A stretch of DNA of 64,000 bases from G020348385 sp964410125 (lineage in GTDB: Bacteria > Acidobacteriota > Aminicenantia > Aminicenantales > Aminicenantaceae): positions 1 to 64,000 of the forward strand of contig CAYPGQ010000012.1 of assembly GCA_964410125.1 (NCBI GenBank), read 5' to 3'. The translations under genes were made by a program, and so were the position numbers. The notes under the pieces are model-generated. The model ran no database searches. It saw only the letters and a list, made by a program, of their open reading frames with translations, and had not been told where the DNA came from. Numbering within the stretch: position 1 is the first letter of the stretch; each line of letters opens with the position of its first letter. This document shows positions 9,044 through 18,265 of the stretch, in pieces.

Positions 9044-9059
9044 TGGCACATTTATTGCT
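9044..9059 (+). promoter_or_regulatory. Sigma-54 promoter of the TonB receptor gene
   Basis: TGGCAC (9044-9049), five bases, then TTGCT (9055-9059): a full match to the sigma-54 consensus with GG and GC exactly 10 bp apart. Predicted start is near 9071, leaving about 110 nt of leader. That leader contains a strong AGGAGGTGA (about 9081-9090) not attached to an annotated gene; a 23-codon basic reading frame starts at its GTG. Confidence 0.8.
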
Positions 9060-9180
9060 CAAAAGAAATCTGAAATCACAGAAAGGAGGTGAGAATCGTC
9101 AAACGCAAAACAGCATCAAGGCAGAATGGAGTGAGGATTCGCTCTAGAGAAAAAATTTAAAAGAAGGAGGCAAGAGAGAA

Positions 9181-12114
9181 ATGAGACGAATAATCATATT
9201 GCTTGTGATTTTTTTTCTTATTGCGGTTTTTGTTTCGGCCCAGGAGTTCGGTTCTATCAAAGGTGCGGTTAAGGATTCCGATGGTGTACCTCTACCTGGT
9301 GTCAGTGTGACATTGGCGGGATCCAAGATCACGACGATGTCGGTTGTTTCTTCGGACAGAGGAAACTACCGGTTTTTGAATCTCCCGGTTGCCAATGATT
9401 ATGCCCTTAAGTTTGAATTAAATGGATTTAATACCATGATCAGAGATAAGCTGGTCATTGTGTTCGGAAGAGATCTCAATCTCGACATCACGATGCAAAT
9501 GGCTGATATCACAGAGGAGATCGTCGTTGTCGGACAGGCTCCTGTCATCGACACCAAGAGGGCGCAGGTTGGCCTGAATGTCGGGGAAGAGATGATCATG
9601 GGATTGCCGACGGCGCGAAATCCTTGGGTGATCATGTCATTGATCCCGGGTGTACTTATCGACCGTGAAGATGTTGGAGGAAATGAGGCTGGACAGCAAT
9701 CTTCTTATTACGGTCATGGTTCCTCGGAGGATGACAACACCTGGGGTATAGATGGCGCCAACATCACGGACAATTCGGCTTTAGGGGCAGCTCCTGCTTA
9801 TGTCAACATTTCCAGCTACGAAGAAGTCCAAATCAACTACGGCAACAATGACATCCGGGCCCAGACAGGAGGTGTTCAGATCAACCTGGTTTCCAAGCGG
9901 GGCGGCAACGATTACAGCGGGACATTTTTTCTTGACTTGGAGAGGAATGCCTGGCAAGCAGACAATGTTCCCGATGATCTGGCAGACTTGGGGTATTCGG
10001 CGGCCGGTATCAACAGGCTGTATCAGTATGGCGCCAATTTTGGCGGCCCGCTTGTCAGGGACAAACTTTGGTTTTACCTATCATGGGGAGTTCAGGACAT
10101 TGATGCCTTGACTCTCTCTGGTGATTCGGACCGGACATGGTTGGTTTCGGGATACGGAAGAATGGATTTCCAAATCACACCGAACCTCAAATTAAACTTT
10201 TTTGGCGAATATGACAACAAACAGAAGTGGAACCGGGCGGCGGTGGGTTACACACAACAAGATACCGATACCTTGTGGAACCAGGTCGGCCCCAGTTCTT
10301 TTTACAAGGGAGAACTGGAGTACATCGTAGGAGACCTGTACCTCAACGCCAAAGCGAGCTTCATGGGAGGTCCTTTTACACTCGAACCGGTCCAAGGTCA
10401 AAGGACGGCCGATGGATCGGGCAATTACTTGGTACAAGAGTATTATCCCAGTTACTATCTATCTGGCAACATCGATGAATACGGAACCGACAGGGATCAG
10501 ATCAACGCAAATTTCAGCGGGATTTATTTTGCCGAAGATGTATTGGGTGGAGACCACGAATTCAAATTCGGTGTGGACTATGTGACGGCAACGACAACCA
10601 CACACGATTATTACGAAGGCAACCTTACCTTGAATTATTGGGGGCCTGATAACACCCTCCCCAACGGGGAATGGTGGGAAGCCTGGCTGAACAGAGATTA
10701 TATGTTGAATTACGCCTTCAATCGCTACAGTGCTTTCATCCAGGATACGGCTACTTTCGGCAGATTGGCCTTGAATCTTGGTGTCAGGTATGATGAGGAA
10801 AAGTCTCTGGTTAAGGATGTGGAGATCCCCGCTTCTCCCTGGCTGTCGCAGTACATGCCTGCTGTGAAACTCGATGAATATGATCCTGGTGTGAAATGGT
10901 CTGTTTTTTCGCCTCGTTTGAGCCTGACTTATGACCTGTTCGGAACCGGAAAGGATATCATCAAGTTGTCAGTTGCACGCTATGGTTCTCAATCAGGAAA
11001 TAACCTGGCGGATAGGGTCAATCCGCTCGGTTGGACAGAGATCGATCTGCTCTGGCAGGATAACAACGAAGACGGTCGAGTGACCAGCGATGAACTCTTC
11101 GGGTATGATTGGGATACGGGTGAGTTGAAGGATCCCAATGATCCCGATTATTGGCTCTGGTACAGCAGCTCTGTCAATCCTGATGATCCGACATCGCTTG
11201 TGTCTTTGAATAGGTATGACACCAATTACAATTCTCCGCTCCTGGATGAACTCAGCGTCTCGTATGAGAAAGAACTGTTCGCCGACTTCGCCACGCGATT
11301 AGAATTTTTCTACAAGAAAAGGCACAACCAGACTTGGCGGCGGTCGATCATGGCAGATGGCGAATTGGAAACAGAAGCGAATTACTATGTTGATAGCCAA
11401 GATGAAACAGTTGGTTACGACATCTACGGAAGAGATGAACTTTTCCCCTATGAGTACATCACCAATCACCAAAAAATGTATGACAGATACCTGGGAGCCC
11501 AGTTGGTTATTACCAAGAGATTGTCCAACAAGTGGATGTTTAACGGATCGTTCACGTATTCGGATTGGAAAAGATACTACGAAGGTGAATATCTCGGGAT
11601 CATCGATGATATCAAAGCGGATGATGTGATGGTCGGACTCAACAATCAGGAATACTTCCAGGGCGGTATGGTTGCGCCGGAAAGCGGAGGCTCGGGTATT
11701 CAAGACATCTATGTCAATTCCAGCTGGCAGTTGAAACTATCCGGTTTGTACCAGTTTCCCTTAGGCATAAACTTCAGCGGCGTTTTTTCTGCCCGCGAAG
11801 GTTATGTCATGCCGACCAATGTGCTGGTCAACATGCCTGGAATCGGATACAGGGAACTCTTCGGCAATCCGGATGGCGGAGGAAAGTTCGGAGATCAGCG
11901 GTTGCCGGTATTCTGGGTGATGAATTTCAGATTGGAAAAAGTTTTCCAAGTGAGCGAGACTTCTTCGGTGACTTTGTCAGGCGATGCCTTCAATGTTACC
12001 AACTCCTCGCAGGCTTTGAAGAGAGAGTTGCGAATCACTGCAGATGACTTCGGTCAGGATTTGAGAATTCTGAATCCCAGAGTATTCAGGATTGGAGTTA
12101 GATTCAACTTCTAG
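9181..12114 (+). CDS. TonB-dependent receptor with carboxypeptidase-regulatory N-domain
   Basis: A 977-residue outer-membrane receptor. The signal peptide covers about residues 1-20 (ending FVSAQ). A carboxypeptidase-regulatory-like domain at about 23-105 (GSIKGAVKDSDGVPLPGVSV) precedes a short EEIVVVGQ linker, a plug domain to about residue 230, and a beta-barrel rich in aromatic and acidic strands. The last residues VFRIGVRFNF end in Phe, as in outer-membrane barrel proteins. The architecture matches the Oar/SusC-like receptors that are numerous in Acidobacteriota. Uptake of oligosaccharides or peptides is the usual role, but the ligand is unknown and no SusD-type partner follows. AAGGAGG precedes the ATG. 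A perfect sigma-54 promoter lies upstream and an intrinsic terminator immediately downstream, so it is monocistronic. Confidence 0.93.
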   Translation: MRRIIILLVIFFLIAVFVSAQEFGSIKGAVKDSDGVPLPGVSVTLAGSKITTMSVVSSDRGNYRFLNLPVANDYALKFELNGFNTMIRDKLVIVFGRDLNLDITMQMADITEEIVVVGQAPVIDTKRAQVGLNVGEEMIMGLPTARNPWVIMSLIPGVLIDREDVGGNEAGQQSSYYGHGSSEDDNTWGIDGANITDNSALGAAPAYVNISSYEEVQINYGNNDIRAQTGGVQINLVSKRGGNDYSGTFFLDLERNAWQADNVPDDLADLGYSAAGINRLYQYGANFGGPLVRDKLWFYLSWGVQDIDALTLSGDSDRTWLVSGYGRMDFQITPNLKLNFFGEYDNKQKWNRAAVGYTQQDTDTLWNQVGPSSFYKGELEYIVGDLYLNAKASFMGGPFTLEPVQGQRTADGSGNYLVQEYYPSYYLSGNIDEYGTDRDQINANFSGIYFAEDVLGGDHEFKFGVDYVTATTTTHDYYEGNLTLNYWGPDNTLPNGEWWEAWLNRDYMLNYAFNRYSAFIQDTATFGRLALNLGVRYDEEKSLVKDVEIPASPWLSQYMPAVKLDEYDPGVKWSVFSPRLSLTYDLFGTGKDIIKLSVARYGSQSGNNLADRVNPLGWTEIDLLWQDNNEDGRVTSDELFGYDWDTGELKDPNDPDYWLWYSSSVNPDDPTSLVSLNRYDTNYNSPLLDELSVSYEKELFADFATRLEFFYKKRHNQTWRRSIMADGELETEANYYVDSQDETVGYDIYGRDELFPYEYITNHQKMYDRYLGAQLVITKRLSNKWMFNGSFTYSDWKRYYEGEYLGIIDDIKADDVMVGLNNQEYFQGGMVAPESGGSGIQDIYVNSSWQLKLSGLYQFPLGINFSGVFSAREGYVMPTNVLVNMPGIGYRELFGNPDGGGKFGDQRLPVFWVMNFRLEKVFQVSETSSVTLSGDAFNVTNSSQALKRELRITADDFGQDLRILNPRVFRIGVRFNF

Positions 12115-12136
12115 ATGCTCCTGAAGTAGAAGCACG

Positions 12137-12179
12137 AAGAGCCCCTTCCTGCCCTTGTGCAGAAGGGGCTCTTTTTTTT
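12137..12179 (+). terminator. Rho-independent terminator of the TonB receptor gene
   Basis: AAGAGCCCCTTC (12137-12148) pairs with GAAGGGGCTCTT (12162-12173), a perfect 12-bp stem with a 13-nt loop, followed by an unbroken T tract to 12179. Confidence 0.93.
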
Positions 12180-12241
12180 ATTGGGGACAGGATACCCTTT
12201 CACTTATTTAGAAATAGGTGAAAGGGTATCCTGTCCCCAAT
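12180..12241. repeat. GGGGACAGGATACCC-family palindrome, copy A
   Basis: A near-perfect 62-bp palindrome with arms of about 25 bp (core GGGGACAGGATACCCTTTCA) around an AT-rich centre. It lies directly after the receptor terminator. Other copies are at 18122-18219, 39403-39471 and 51971-52078; the layout resembles REP/BIME-like elements or small non-autonomous palindromic elements. Confidence 0.9.
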
Positions 12242-12245
12242 TTAA

Positions 12246-12274
12246 TTGACATGTATTGAACAAAATAATATCCT
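12246..12274 (+). promoter_or_regulatory. Candidate sigma-70 promoter of the first kinase gene
   Basis: TTGACA (12246-12251), 17 bp, TATCCT (12269-12274). The ATG is only 15 bp after the -10 box and has no Shine-Dalgarno sequence, implying a very short leader. Confidence 0.45.
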
Positions 12275-12288
12275 AAGTTCTACCTTAA

Positions 12289-14805
12289 ATGAAATGTCCC
12301 AATTGCAGCGCCGACAATCCTGAATTATTCCGTTTTTGCAAGGATTGTGGATCTCCACTCGACCTAAAAATAAAGAAAGCTCCTTTCGAAGCCCTCAAGC
12401 CCCAAAAGCTTGCAATGGATAAATTATCTCCGGGCACTCTTTTTGCCGACAGATACCAGATCATCGAGGAATTGGGGACAGGAGGGATGGGCCGGGTCTA
12501 CAAAGTCCTTGATAAAGAGCTGGATACCCTGGTTGTCCTGAAGGTTATATTGCCTGAAGTGTCTGCCGATCCTGAGACAATTCCCCGGTTCAGGAACGAA
12601 CTCAAGCTTTCGCGGGAAATATCCCATAAGAATGTCTGCCGGATGTTCGACCTGAACACGTCCAAAGGTACGTATTACATCACAATGGAATTTGTGGACG
12701 GCGAAAGCCTCAAGAAAATCATCCTGATGACGAAAAAAATGAGCGTGGCTACGGCCATCGACATAACCAAACAGATATGCGAGGGGCTTGGCGAGGCCCA
12801 TCGGCATGGTGTCGTGCACCGGGATTTGAAGCCGGGCAACATCATAATCGATAGAGATGGCAACGCAAAAATCCTGGATTTTGGGCTTGCCAGATCCATC
12901 GAAAGCAAGGGAATCACCGCTACCGGGATTATCATCGGCACTCCCCAATACATGTCTCCCGAACAGGTGCAAGAAAAAACGGTCGATCAGAGATCTGACA
13001 TCTATTCATTAGGTGTTCTCCTGTACGAAATGCTGACAGGACATGTGCCGTTCGATGGGGATTCGCCTGTCCGTGTCGCTTTGAGGCATGTCAAGGAAAA
13101 ACCCATCGAGCCGAAAGATATCAATCTGAAGATTCCTCAAGTTGTCAGCCGTGTGATTTTGAAATGTTTGGCCAAAGAAAAGGAAGACAGATTTCAATCG
13201 ACACAGGAATTGTCTGCGGAGTTGAAGCGGATAGAAAAGTCTTTTGCCAAAACAAAAACAGATGATTTCACGAGGAAGAAGAAAACGGGAATAGCTGGTA
13301 TTTTCAGAGCCAAGAAAAAATGGGCTGCTTGGGGCAGCTTCGCGATTTTGGCTTGCCTGCTGGTGTTGGCTGCCATCGGCTTTTTTGGAAGAGATGGAGG
13401 GAAAGTTTTTGATTCGATCGCCGTACTCCCGTTCAAAATCGATAATATTGGACCAGGACAGGAATCGGAAACAGAGTACCTGGCCGATGCGATAACCGAG
13501 AGCATCATTACCAAACTGGCCAAACTGCCCGGTTTGAAAAAAGTTATAGCCCGGAGTTCTGTGTTTCAATACAAAGGTAAAGATATCGACCCTCAGGAGG
13601 TTGGAAAGGAACTGGGTGTGGATACCCTGCTGGCAAGCCGAATGAGCCAGTATGGGGATGAGCTTTCCATAACTGTCGAGCTTGTCGATACTGCCGACAA
13701 CAGACGCATTTGGGGCGACAGTTATCAGATAGATAGAAATCAAATTTTCGAGGTTCAGGATAACATCACTAATTCCATAACAGAAAACCTCCGGTTGGAA
13801 TTGACAGGAGAAGAACGGGAACGCATTGCCAAGCGTTATACCGAGAGTTCGGAGGCTTTTAAAGCGTATGCCAGAGGACAGTACTTGTGGAACAAAAGGA
13901 CAGAGACAGATCTTCTCACCGCCATCGAACATTTTGAAGATGCCCTCCGGATAGATCCCAACTATGCCCTTGCCCATACAGGGCTGTCCCTCTCCTATCT
14001 CCTGCTGCCTGAATACGGCAACTACCTTCCGAGTGTCGCTTATCAAAAAGCCAAAGAAGCCGCATTGCGAGCTCTGGAGATCGATACCGACTTGGCCGAA
14101 GCGCGCACCTCTCTTGCCCAGATAAAAAGACGGTATGATTGGGATTGGATTGCAGCCGAAAGGGAGTACAAACGAGCCCTCGAGCTCGATCCCAACTATG
14201 CAATGGCCCACCACTGGTATGGTTACGACATGATGTGCATGGGCCGGTATGACGAAGCCATTCAGATGATAGAACGCGCCCACGAGCTGGATCCTCTTTC
14301 TTTGGTAATTAACAGGAATCTGGGCCAGGTCTATTACCGTTCCGGGCAATACGAACGAGGGAAAGAGGCTTTGCAGAGGGTCTTCGCAAAAAATCCGAAC
14401 TTCAGCTATCTCCACTACCATCTGGGCAATATCGAGTTCCAGCAGGGCCGATATGCAGAGGCCCTGGTTTTGTTCCAGAGAGAGAAGGAGAACGCGAGAG
14501 GTTGGGCTATCCACATCCAGCCCTGGATAGGAATGACATACGCGAAGCAGGGGAAAACGGACGAGGCACGAACGATATTGGCTGATTTAATATCTCAATC
14601 ACAGCGGAATCATGTTCCCCCCACTCCTGTTGCCGCTTTGCATTTTGTTCTTGGAGATCTCGATGCGGGATTCCTTTGGCTTGAGAAGGCCTACGAAGGG
14701 TATGACAGTTGGGTTCGTCTTCTGAAAACCGATATAGTATTCGATCCAGTTCGGGAGGACCCACGGTTTCTTGAGATTCTGAAAAAGATCGGCTTGGAAA
14801 GATAG
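12289..14805 (+). CDS. Zinc-ribbon Ser/Thr protein kinase with TolB-like and TPR domains
   Basis: An 838-residue transmembrane signalling kinase. A zinc ribbon (Cys3, Cys6, Cys17, Cys20) precedes a complete Hanks-type kinase domain at about 56-315: glycine loop GTGGMG, Lys85, catalytic HRDLKPGN with Asp179, DFG Asp197, and the GTPQYMSPE activation segment. A basic linker leads to one transmembrane segment at 345-366. The outer part has a FlgO/TolB-N-like domain (about 375-500: SIAVLPF ... ADAITESIITKLAKLPGLKKVIARSS), then TPR units to the C-terminus. All catalytic residues are present. It probably phosphorylates cytoplasmic Thr/Ser residues in response to a periplasmic signal. The nearby FHA-domain activator at 6174 is a candidate phospho-reader (inference). 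A paralogue of the same layout follows at 14989. Confidence 0.93.
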   Translation: MKCPNCSADNPELFRFCKDCGSPLDLKIKKAPFEALKPQKLAMDKLSPGTLFADRYQIIEELGTGGMGRVYKVLDKELDTLVVLKVILPEVSADPETIPRFRNELKLSREISHKNVCRMFDLNTSKGTYYITMEFVDGESLKKIILMTKKMSVATAIDITKQICEGLGEAHRHGVVHRDLKPGNIIIDRDGNAKILDFGLARSIESKGITATGIIIGTPQYMSPEQVQEKTVDQRSDIYSLGVLLYEMLTGHVPFDGDSPVRVALRHVKEKPIEPKDINLKIPQVVSRVILKCLAKEKEDRFQSTQELSAELKRIEKSFAKTKTDDFTRKKKTGIAGIFRAKKKWAAWGSFAILACLLVLAAIGFFGRDGGKVFDSIAVLPFKIDNIGPGQESETEYLADAITESIITKLAKLPGLKKVIARSSVFQYKGKDIDPQEVGKELGVDTLLASRMSQYGDELSITVELVDTADNRRIWGDSYQIDRNQIFEVQDNITNSITENLRLELTGEERERIAKRYTESSEAFKAYARGQYLWNKRTETDLLTAIEHFEDALRIDPNYALAHTGLSLSYLLLPEYGNYLPSVAYQKAKEAALRALEIDTDLAEARTSLAQIKRRYDWDWIAAEREYKRALELDPNYAMAHHWYGYDMMCMGRYDEAIQMIERAHELDPLSLVINRNLGQVYYRSGQYERGKEALQRVFAKNPNFSYLHYHLGNIEFQQGRYAEALVLFQREKENARGWAIHIQPWIGMTYAKQGKTDEARTILADLISQSQRNHVPPTPVAALHFVLGDLDAGFLWLEKAYEGYDSWVRLLKTDIVFDPVREDPRFLEILKKIGLER

Positions 14806-14864
14806 TCCCGTAAAGTTATTTTACAGCAGTATATCGCTGCCTTGTTCCTTAACCTTACCCCACT

Positions 14865-14880
14865 TGGCATGAAAATTGCT
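14865..14880 (+). promoter_or_regulatory. Sigma-54 promoter of the second kinase gene
   Basis: TGGCAT (14865-14870), five bases, then TTGCT (14876-14880). GG and GC are exactly 10 bp apart; only the last base of the -24 hexamer departs from consensus. Predicted start is near 14892, about 97 nt before the ATG at 14989. Confidence 0.72.
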
Positions 14881-14988
14881 ATTTATTATCAATGGAGTCA
14901 GAACAAATTGGAATTTACAACGTATATATATATATAGAGTGGAAACTTTGAGGACGTGAATTGAGTTTAAAAAGACGATAGAAGAAAA

Positions 14989-17900
14989 ATGAAGATAAAG
15001 TGCATGTCTTGCCAATTCGAAAACCCGCCGGATACGCGTTTCTGCGGAAATTGTGGGGAGCCGATTCAATTCAAAGTGGAGGATGATGATCTGTTCGCCA
15101 AAACATTGGCTATGGACACGGCCATGGTTCGACTGGATAGAGGCACGGTTTTTGCCGGTCGGTACGAAGTCATTGAAGAGCTCGGCAGGGGAGGCATGGG
15201 AAGTGTCTACAGAGTGATGGATAAAAAGATAAATGAAGAGGTGGCGCTCAAGCTGATCAGACCGGAGATAGTCGACAAAAAAGCCATCGAACGGTTCGGG
15301 GATGAACTGAAGTATGCCCGCAAGATCGCCCACAGAAATGTCTGCAAGATGTATGATCTGGACGAAGAAAAGAGCACCCACTATATAACCATGGAGTATA
15401 TCCCTGGGGAAGACCTAAAGAGCATGATTAAAATGACCCGTCAGCTCGGGGTGCGTACTTCGATCATCATTGCCAAGCAGATATGTGAGGGTTTGGCCGA
15501 AGCTCATCGTCATGGGATCGTGCACAGGGATTTAAAGCCCGGCAACGTCATCATCGATAAGGAAGGCAACGCGCGGATTCTGGATTTTGGGATAGCCCGT
15601 TCTCTGAAAACGGGCCGGAAGACAGGCCATGGGATTTTGGTCGGAACGCCTGAGTATATGTCTCCTGAACAAGCGGAAGCCAAAGAAGCCGATCAGCAAT
15701 CGGATATATACTCGTTGGGAGTCATTATATTCGAGATGTTAACCGGAAGAGTGCCTTTCGATGGGGAGGGCTCTCTTGGTATAGCGGTCAAACACAAACT
15801 TGAAAAGCCGCCGATCCCGAGGAAATTCAATCACGAAATTCCTGAAGAGCTCAACCGTTTGATCCTGAAATGTCTGGAAAAAGACCGGAAAAACAGGTGC
15901 CAAAGTGTGCAGGAGCTTCACAGCGATCTGTCCAAAATCGAACAGGAACTGCCCACTACCGAACGCAAAATTCGGAGAAAAAGGCCCATCACATCCAGAG
16001 AGATAACAGTCAAATTCAATATAAAAAAACTTTTCCTGCCGGCACTCATCCTTTTAGCATTTATCGCGGTCGGTGTCATCGGCTGGAAGTTCTTCATAGA
16101 AAGATCGGCTTTTGCAGCTCCCGAAGATATGGTTTCTGTGGCAGTGATCAGCTTCGAGAACCAGACGGGAGATAGTTCGTTGGATTATCTGCAGGATGTC
16201 ATTCCCAATCTTTTGATAACAAGCTTAGAGCAGTCCAAATCCTTTCGCATCACATCTTGGGAGAGGATGAAGGATTTGCTGGAACAGTTGGGAAGAAAGG
16301 ATGTTGCGGTCATCGACAGGGATCTGGGATTCGAGTTGTGCCGGCTGGATGGTATCCAGGCTATCATCTTGGGAAGCTACACAAAAGCGAACAACATGTT
16401 CGTCACCAATGTCAATGTTTTGGATGCCGAGACCAAAAGCCTACTGAAGAGTGTGAGCTCCAGGGGAGAAGGAGTGGACAGCATCCTGAAAAAACAGATC
16501 GATGCGGTGAGCCGGAAGATCGGTCACGGATCAGGAATCAGTGCGTTTTTACAGAGACTTAGAACCCCACACATCAGGGAAGTTACCACGGATTCCATGG
16601 AGGCATACAACTACTTTCTCAGGGGTAGGGCGGACTTTGAAAAATATTACTACAACGATGCCCGTCGATTTCTCGAGAGAGCTGTGGAGCTCGATCCGGA
16701 GTTTGCGTTGGCATATTACTACCTGGCAAGGGCTTATGCTACTTTGGGAAACAGAGCAGAGATGGAAGAGGCTTCCGAAAACTTTAAAAAATTCGGTAAA
16801 AAGCTCAAAGGAAAGGAAGGGCTTTTCATAGATGCGCTTCTTGTCCAGGCGGAAAACCCTAAAAAATATCACAAAATCCTTCTGGAACTTGCTGAAAAAT
16901 ATCCCAAGTGGAAAAGAGTTCATTTTGAGCTGGCCCTGTATCACGAGCAAAAACGTGAGTATGATGAGGCGATTGTGTTATTGAACAAGGCGCTGGAGCT
17001 GGATCCCAATTATGGGTATGCCCTCAATCAACTGGCCTATGAGTACAGCTATAAGAACGAATATGATAAGGCACTCGAGTATTTCAGGCGGTATGCTTCC
17101 GTTTCTCCGGGGGATGCCAATCCGTTTGATTCGATGGGGGAGACCTATTTCCGGATGGGAAGATTGGATGATGCCATACAGAAGTTCGAGGAAGCCCTGG
17201 AGGTTAAGCCCGATTTCGAGTCCGGTTGGAAAATCTCGTATATCTATGCCGTCAAACAAGATTATGATGAGGCGATGAGATGGCTCGACCAATTCATAGA
17301 CATGGCAGCGACAGACTCGCTCAGAGCTCAGGGACACCTGTGGAAGGGATATTATTACTACTTGCAGGGAAAGCTCGAGCAGTCGCTCAACGAAGTGGAC
17401 AGGGCAGAAGAGTTGGCCAGGGAAGCGGACAACTGGAGAATGGTGGACGTGGCCTTCCGGTCGAGAATATGGTCATGCTATGATTGGGGAGAGATAGAGC
17501 GTTTTCATGAATACGCAGAGGCCAGGCATGATTACCGGACCGAAAATGAATACGGGACTCCAGAAGAAAATACCCTGATTTATACATTTTACCTGGGTAT
17601 GTTGGATGTGAGGGGGGGGCAGATCGAGGCGGCGAAAGCGAACTTAACTGAAATCAGGTCCCTGTTATCCGAGATGGATGAAGATAAAAGAAAGGCGAAT
17701 GTGGTAACAGATCACGTTCTCTCACGCAGCATATTCCTTGCCGAAGGGCAGGCAGAGGAAGCCATCGCAGCACATGAAAAAGTACCGCCGCGCATGTTGA
17801 GTTTTATGGATTTTTATTCCTTCATCTACACGAATCTTCCTTACAGGATCGATTTTCCGGCGCAGGTTTTTCAGGCAAAGGGGAATTTGGATGAAGCCAT

Positions 17901-18123
17901 CGCGGAATATGAAAAGTTGACCACGTTCGATCCTACGGCTGTCCTCTTCCGTCCGTTAATCCACCCCTTCGGCCATCTAAGGCTTGCCAAGTTATACGAG
18001 CAGAAAGGCCTCATTGATAAGGCTATCGAGCAGTATGAATTGGCCCTCTCCTACTGGCAGGATGCCGATGCAGACCTGGCCCCCGTTATCGATGCCCACA
18101 CCTCCCTCGCCCGCCTCCAATAA
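14989..18123 (+). CDS. Zinc-ribbon Ser/Thr protein kinase with long TPR tail
   Basis: A 1044-residue paralogue of the kinase at 12289. The zinc ribbon uses Cys5, Cys8, Cys19 and Cys22. The kinase domain (about 58-318) has the glycine loop GRGGMG, Lys88, HRDLKPGN with Asp181, DFG Asp199 and GTPEYMSPE, all intact. A single transmembrane segment lies at about 347-370. It is followed by a TolB/FlgO-like segment (VAVISFENQTGDSSLDYLQDV...), then around ten TPR-like units to the end. The outer part is about 170 residues longer than in the first kinase. It has a good sigma-54-type promoter at 14865, unlike the first kinase. Its stop codon overlaps the first base pairs of a palindromic repeat. Its targets are unknown; the FHA activator is a natural candidate (inference). 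Confidence 0.93.
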   Translation: MKIKCMSCQFENPPDTRFCGNCGEPIQFKVEDDDLFAKTLAMDTAMVRLDRGTVFAGRYEVIEELGRGGMGSVYRVMDKKINEEVALKLIRPEIVDKKAIERFGDELKYARKIAHRNVCKMYDLDEEKSTHYITMEYIPGEDLKSMIKMTRQLGVRTSIIIAKQICEGLAEAHRHGIVHRDLKPGNVIIDKEGNARILDFGIARSLKTGRKTGHGILVGTPEYMSPEQAEAKEADQQSDIYSLGVIIFEMLTGRVPFDGEGSLGIAVKHKLEKPPIPRKFNHEIPEELNRLILKCLEKDRKNRCQSVQELHSDLSKIEQELPTTERKIRRKRPITSREITVKFNIKKLFLPALILLAFIAVGVIGWKFFIERSAFAAPEDMVSVAVISFENQTGDSSLDYLQDVIPNLLITSLEQSKSFRITSWERMKDLLEQLGRKDVAVIDRDLGFELCRLDGIQAIILGSYTKANNMFVTNVNVLDAETKSLLKSVSSRGEGVDSILKKQIDAVSRKIGHGSGISAFLQRLRTPHIREVTTDSMEAYNYFLRGRADFEKYYYNDARRFLERAVELDPEFALAYYYLARAYATLGNRAEMEEASENFKKFGKKLKGKEGLFIDALLVQAENPKKYHKILLELAEKYPKWKRVHFELALYHEQKREYDEAIVLLNKALELDPNYGYALNQLAYEYSYKNEYDKALEYFRRYASVSPGDANPFDSMGETYFRMGRLDDAIQKFEEALEVKPDFESGWKISYIYAVKQDYDEAMRWLDQFIDMAATDSLRAQGHLWKGYYYYLQGKLEQSLNEVDRAEELAREADNWRMVDVAFRSRIWSCYDWGEIERFHEYAEARHDYRTENEYGTPEENTLIYTFYLGMLDVRGGQIEAAKANLTEIRSLLSEMDEDKRKANVVTDHVLSRSIFLAEGQAEEAIAAHEKVPPRMLSFMDFYSFIYTNLPYRIDFPAQVFQAKGNLDEAIAEYEKLTTFDPTAVLFRPLIHPFGHLRLAKLYEQKGLIDKAIEQYELALSYWQDADADLAPVIDAHTSLARLQ

Positions 18124-18219
18124 TTAAATTGGGGACAGGATACCCTTTCACCTATTTAATGAGGGATGCCTATAACTGCCTATAAATAGGTGAAAGGGTA
18201 TCCTGTCCCCAATTTAATT
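18122..18219. repeat. GGGGACAGGATACCC-family palindrome, copy B
   Basis: Two perfect 37-bp inverted arms (18122-18158 and 18183-18219) separated by a 24-bp spacer. The left arm begins inside the kinase stop codon. This is the best preserved copy of the family and could fold into a long hairpin that ends the kinase transcript. Confidence 0.93.
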
Positions 18220-18265
18220 TCCTAATTATGCTGTGTATCTGTATAATTAAGTAATCAGGTATCCC

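Noticed and set aside
8917..9147. 76-codon plus-strand frame between the small secreted gene and the receptor gene
   Set aside because: It spans the 9044 sigma-54 promoter and the orphan ribosome-binding site, has no ribosome-binding site of its own, and ends in unstructured sequence.
13009..14514. 501-codon open frame on the minus strand inside the first kinase gene
   Set aside because: Exactly antisense to a kinase/TPR gene with full family motifs; its translation has no recognisable domain. Shadow frame.
14925..14940. TATATATATATA run before the second kinase as a microsatellite or promoter
   Set aside because: Short AT run within an AT-rich leader; the sigma-54 site upstream explains transcription better.
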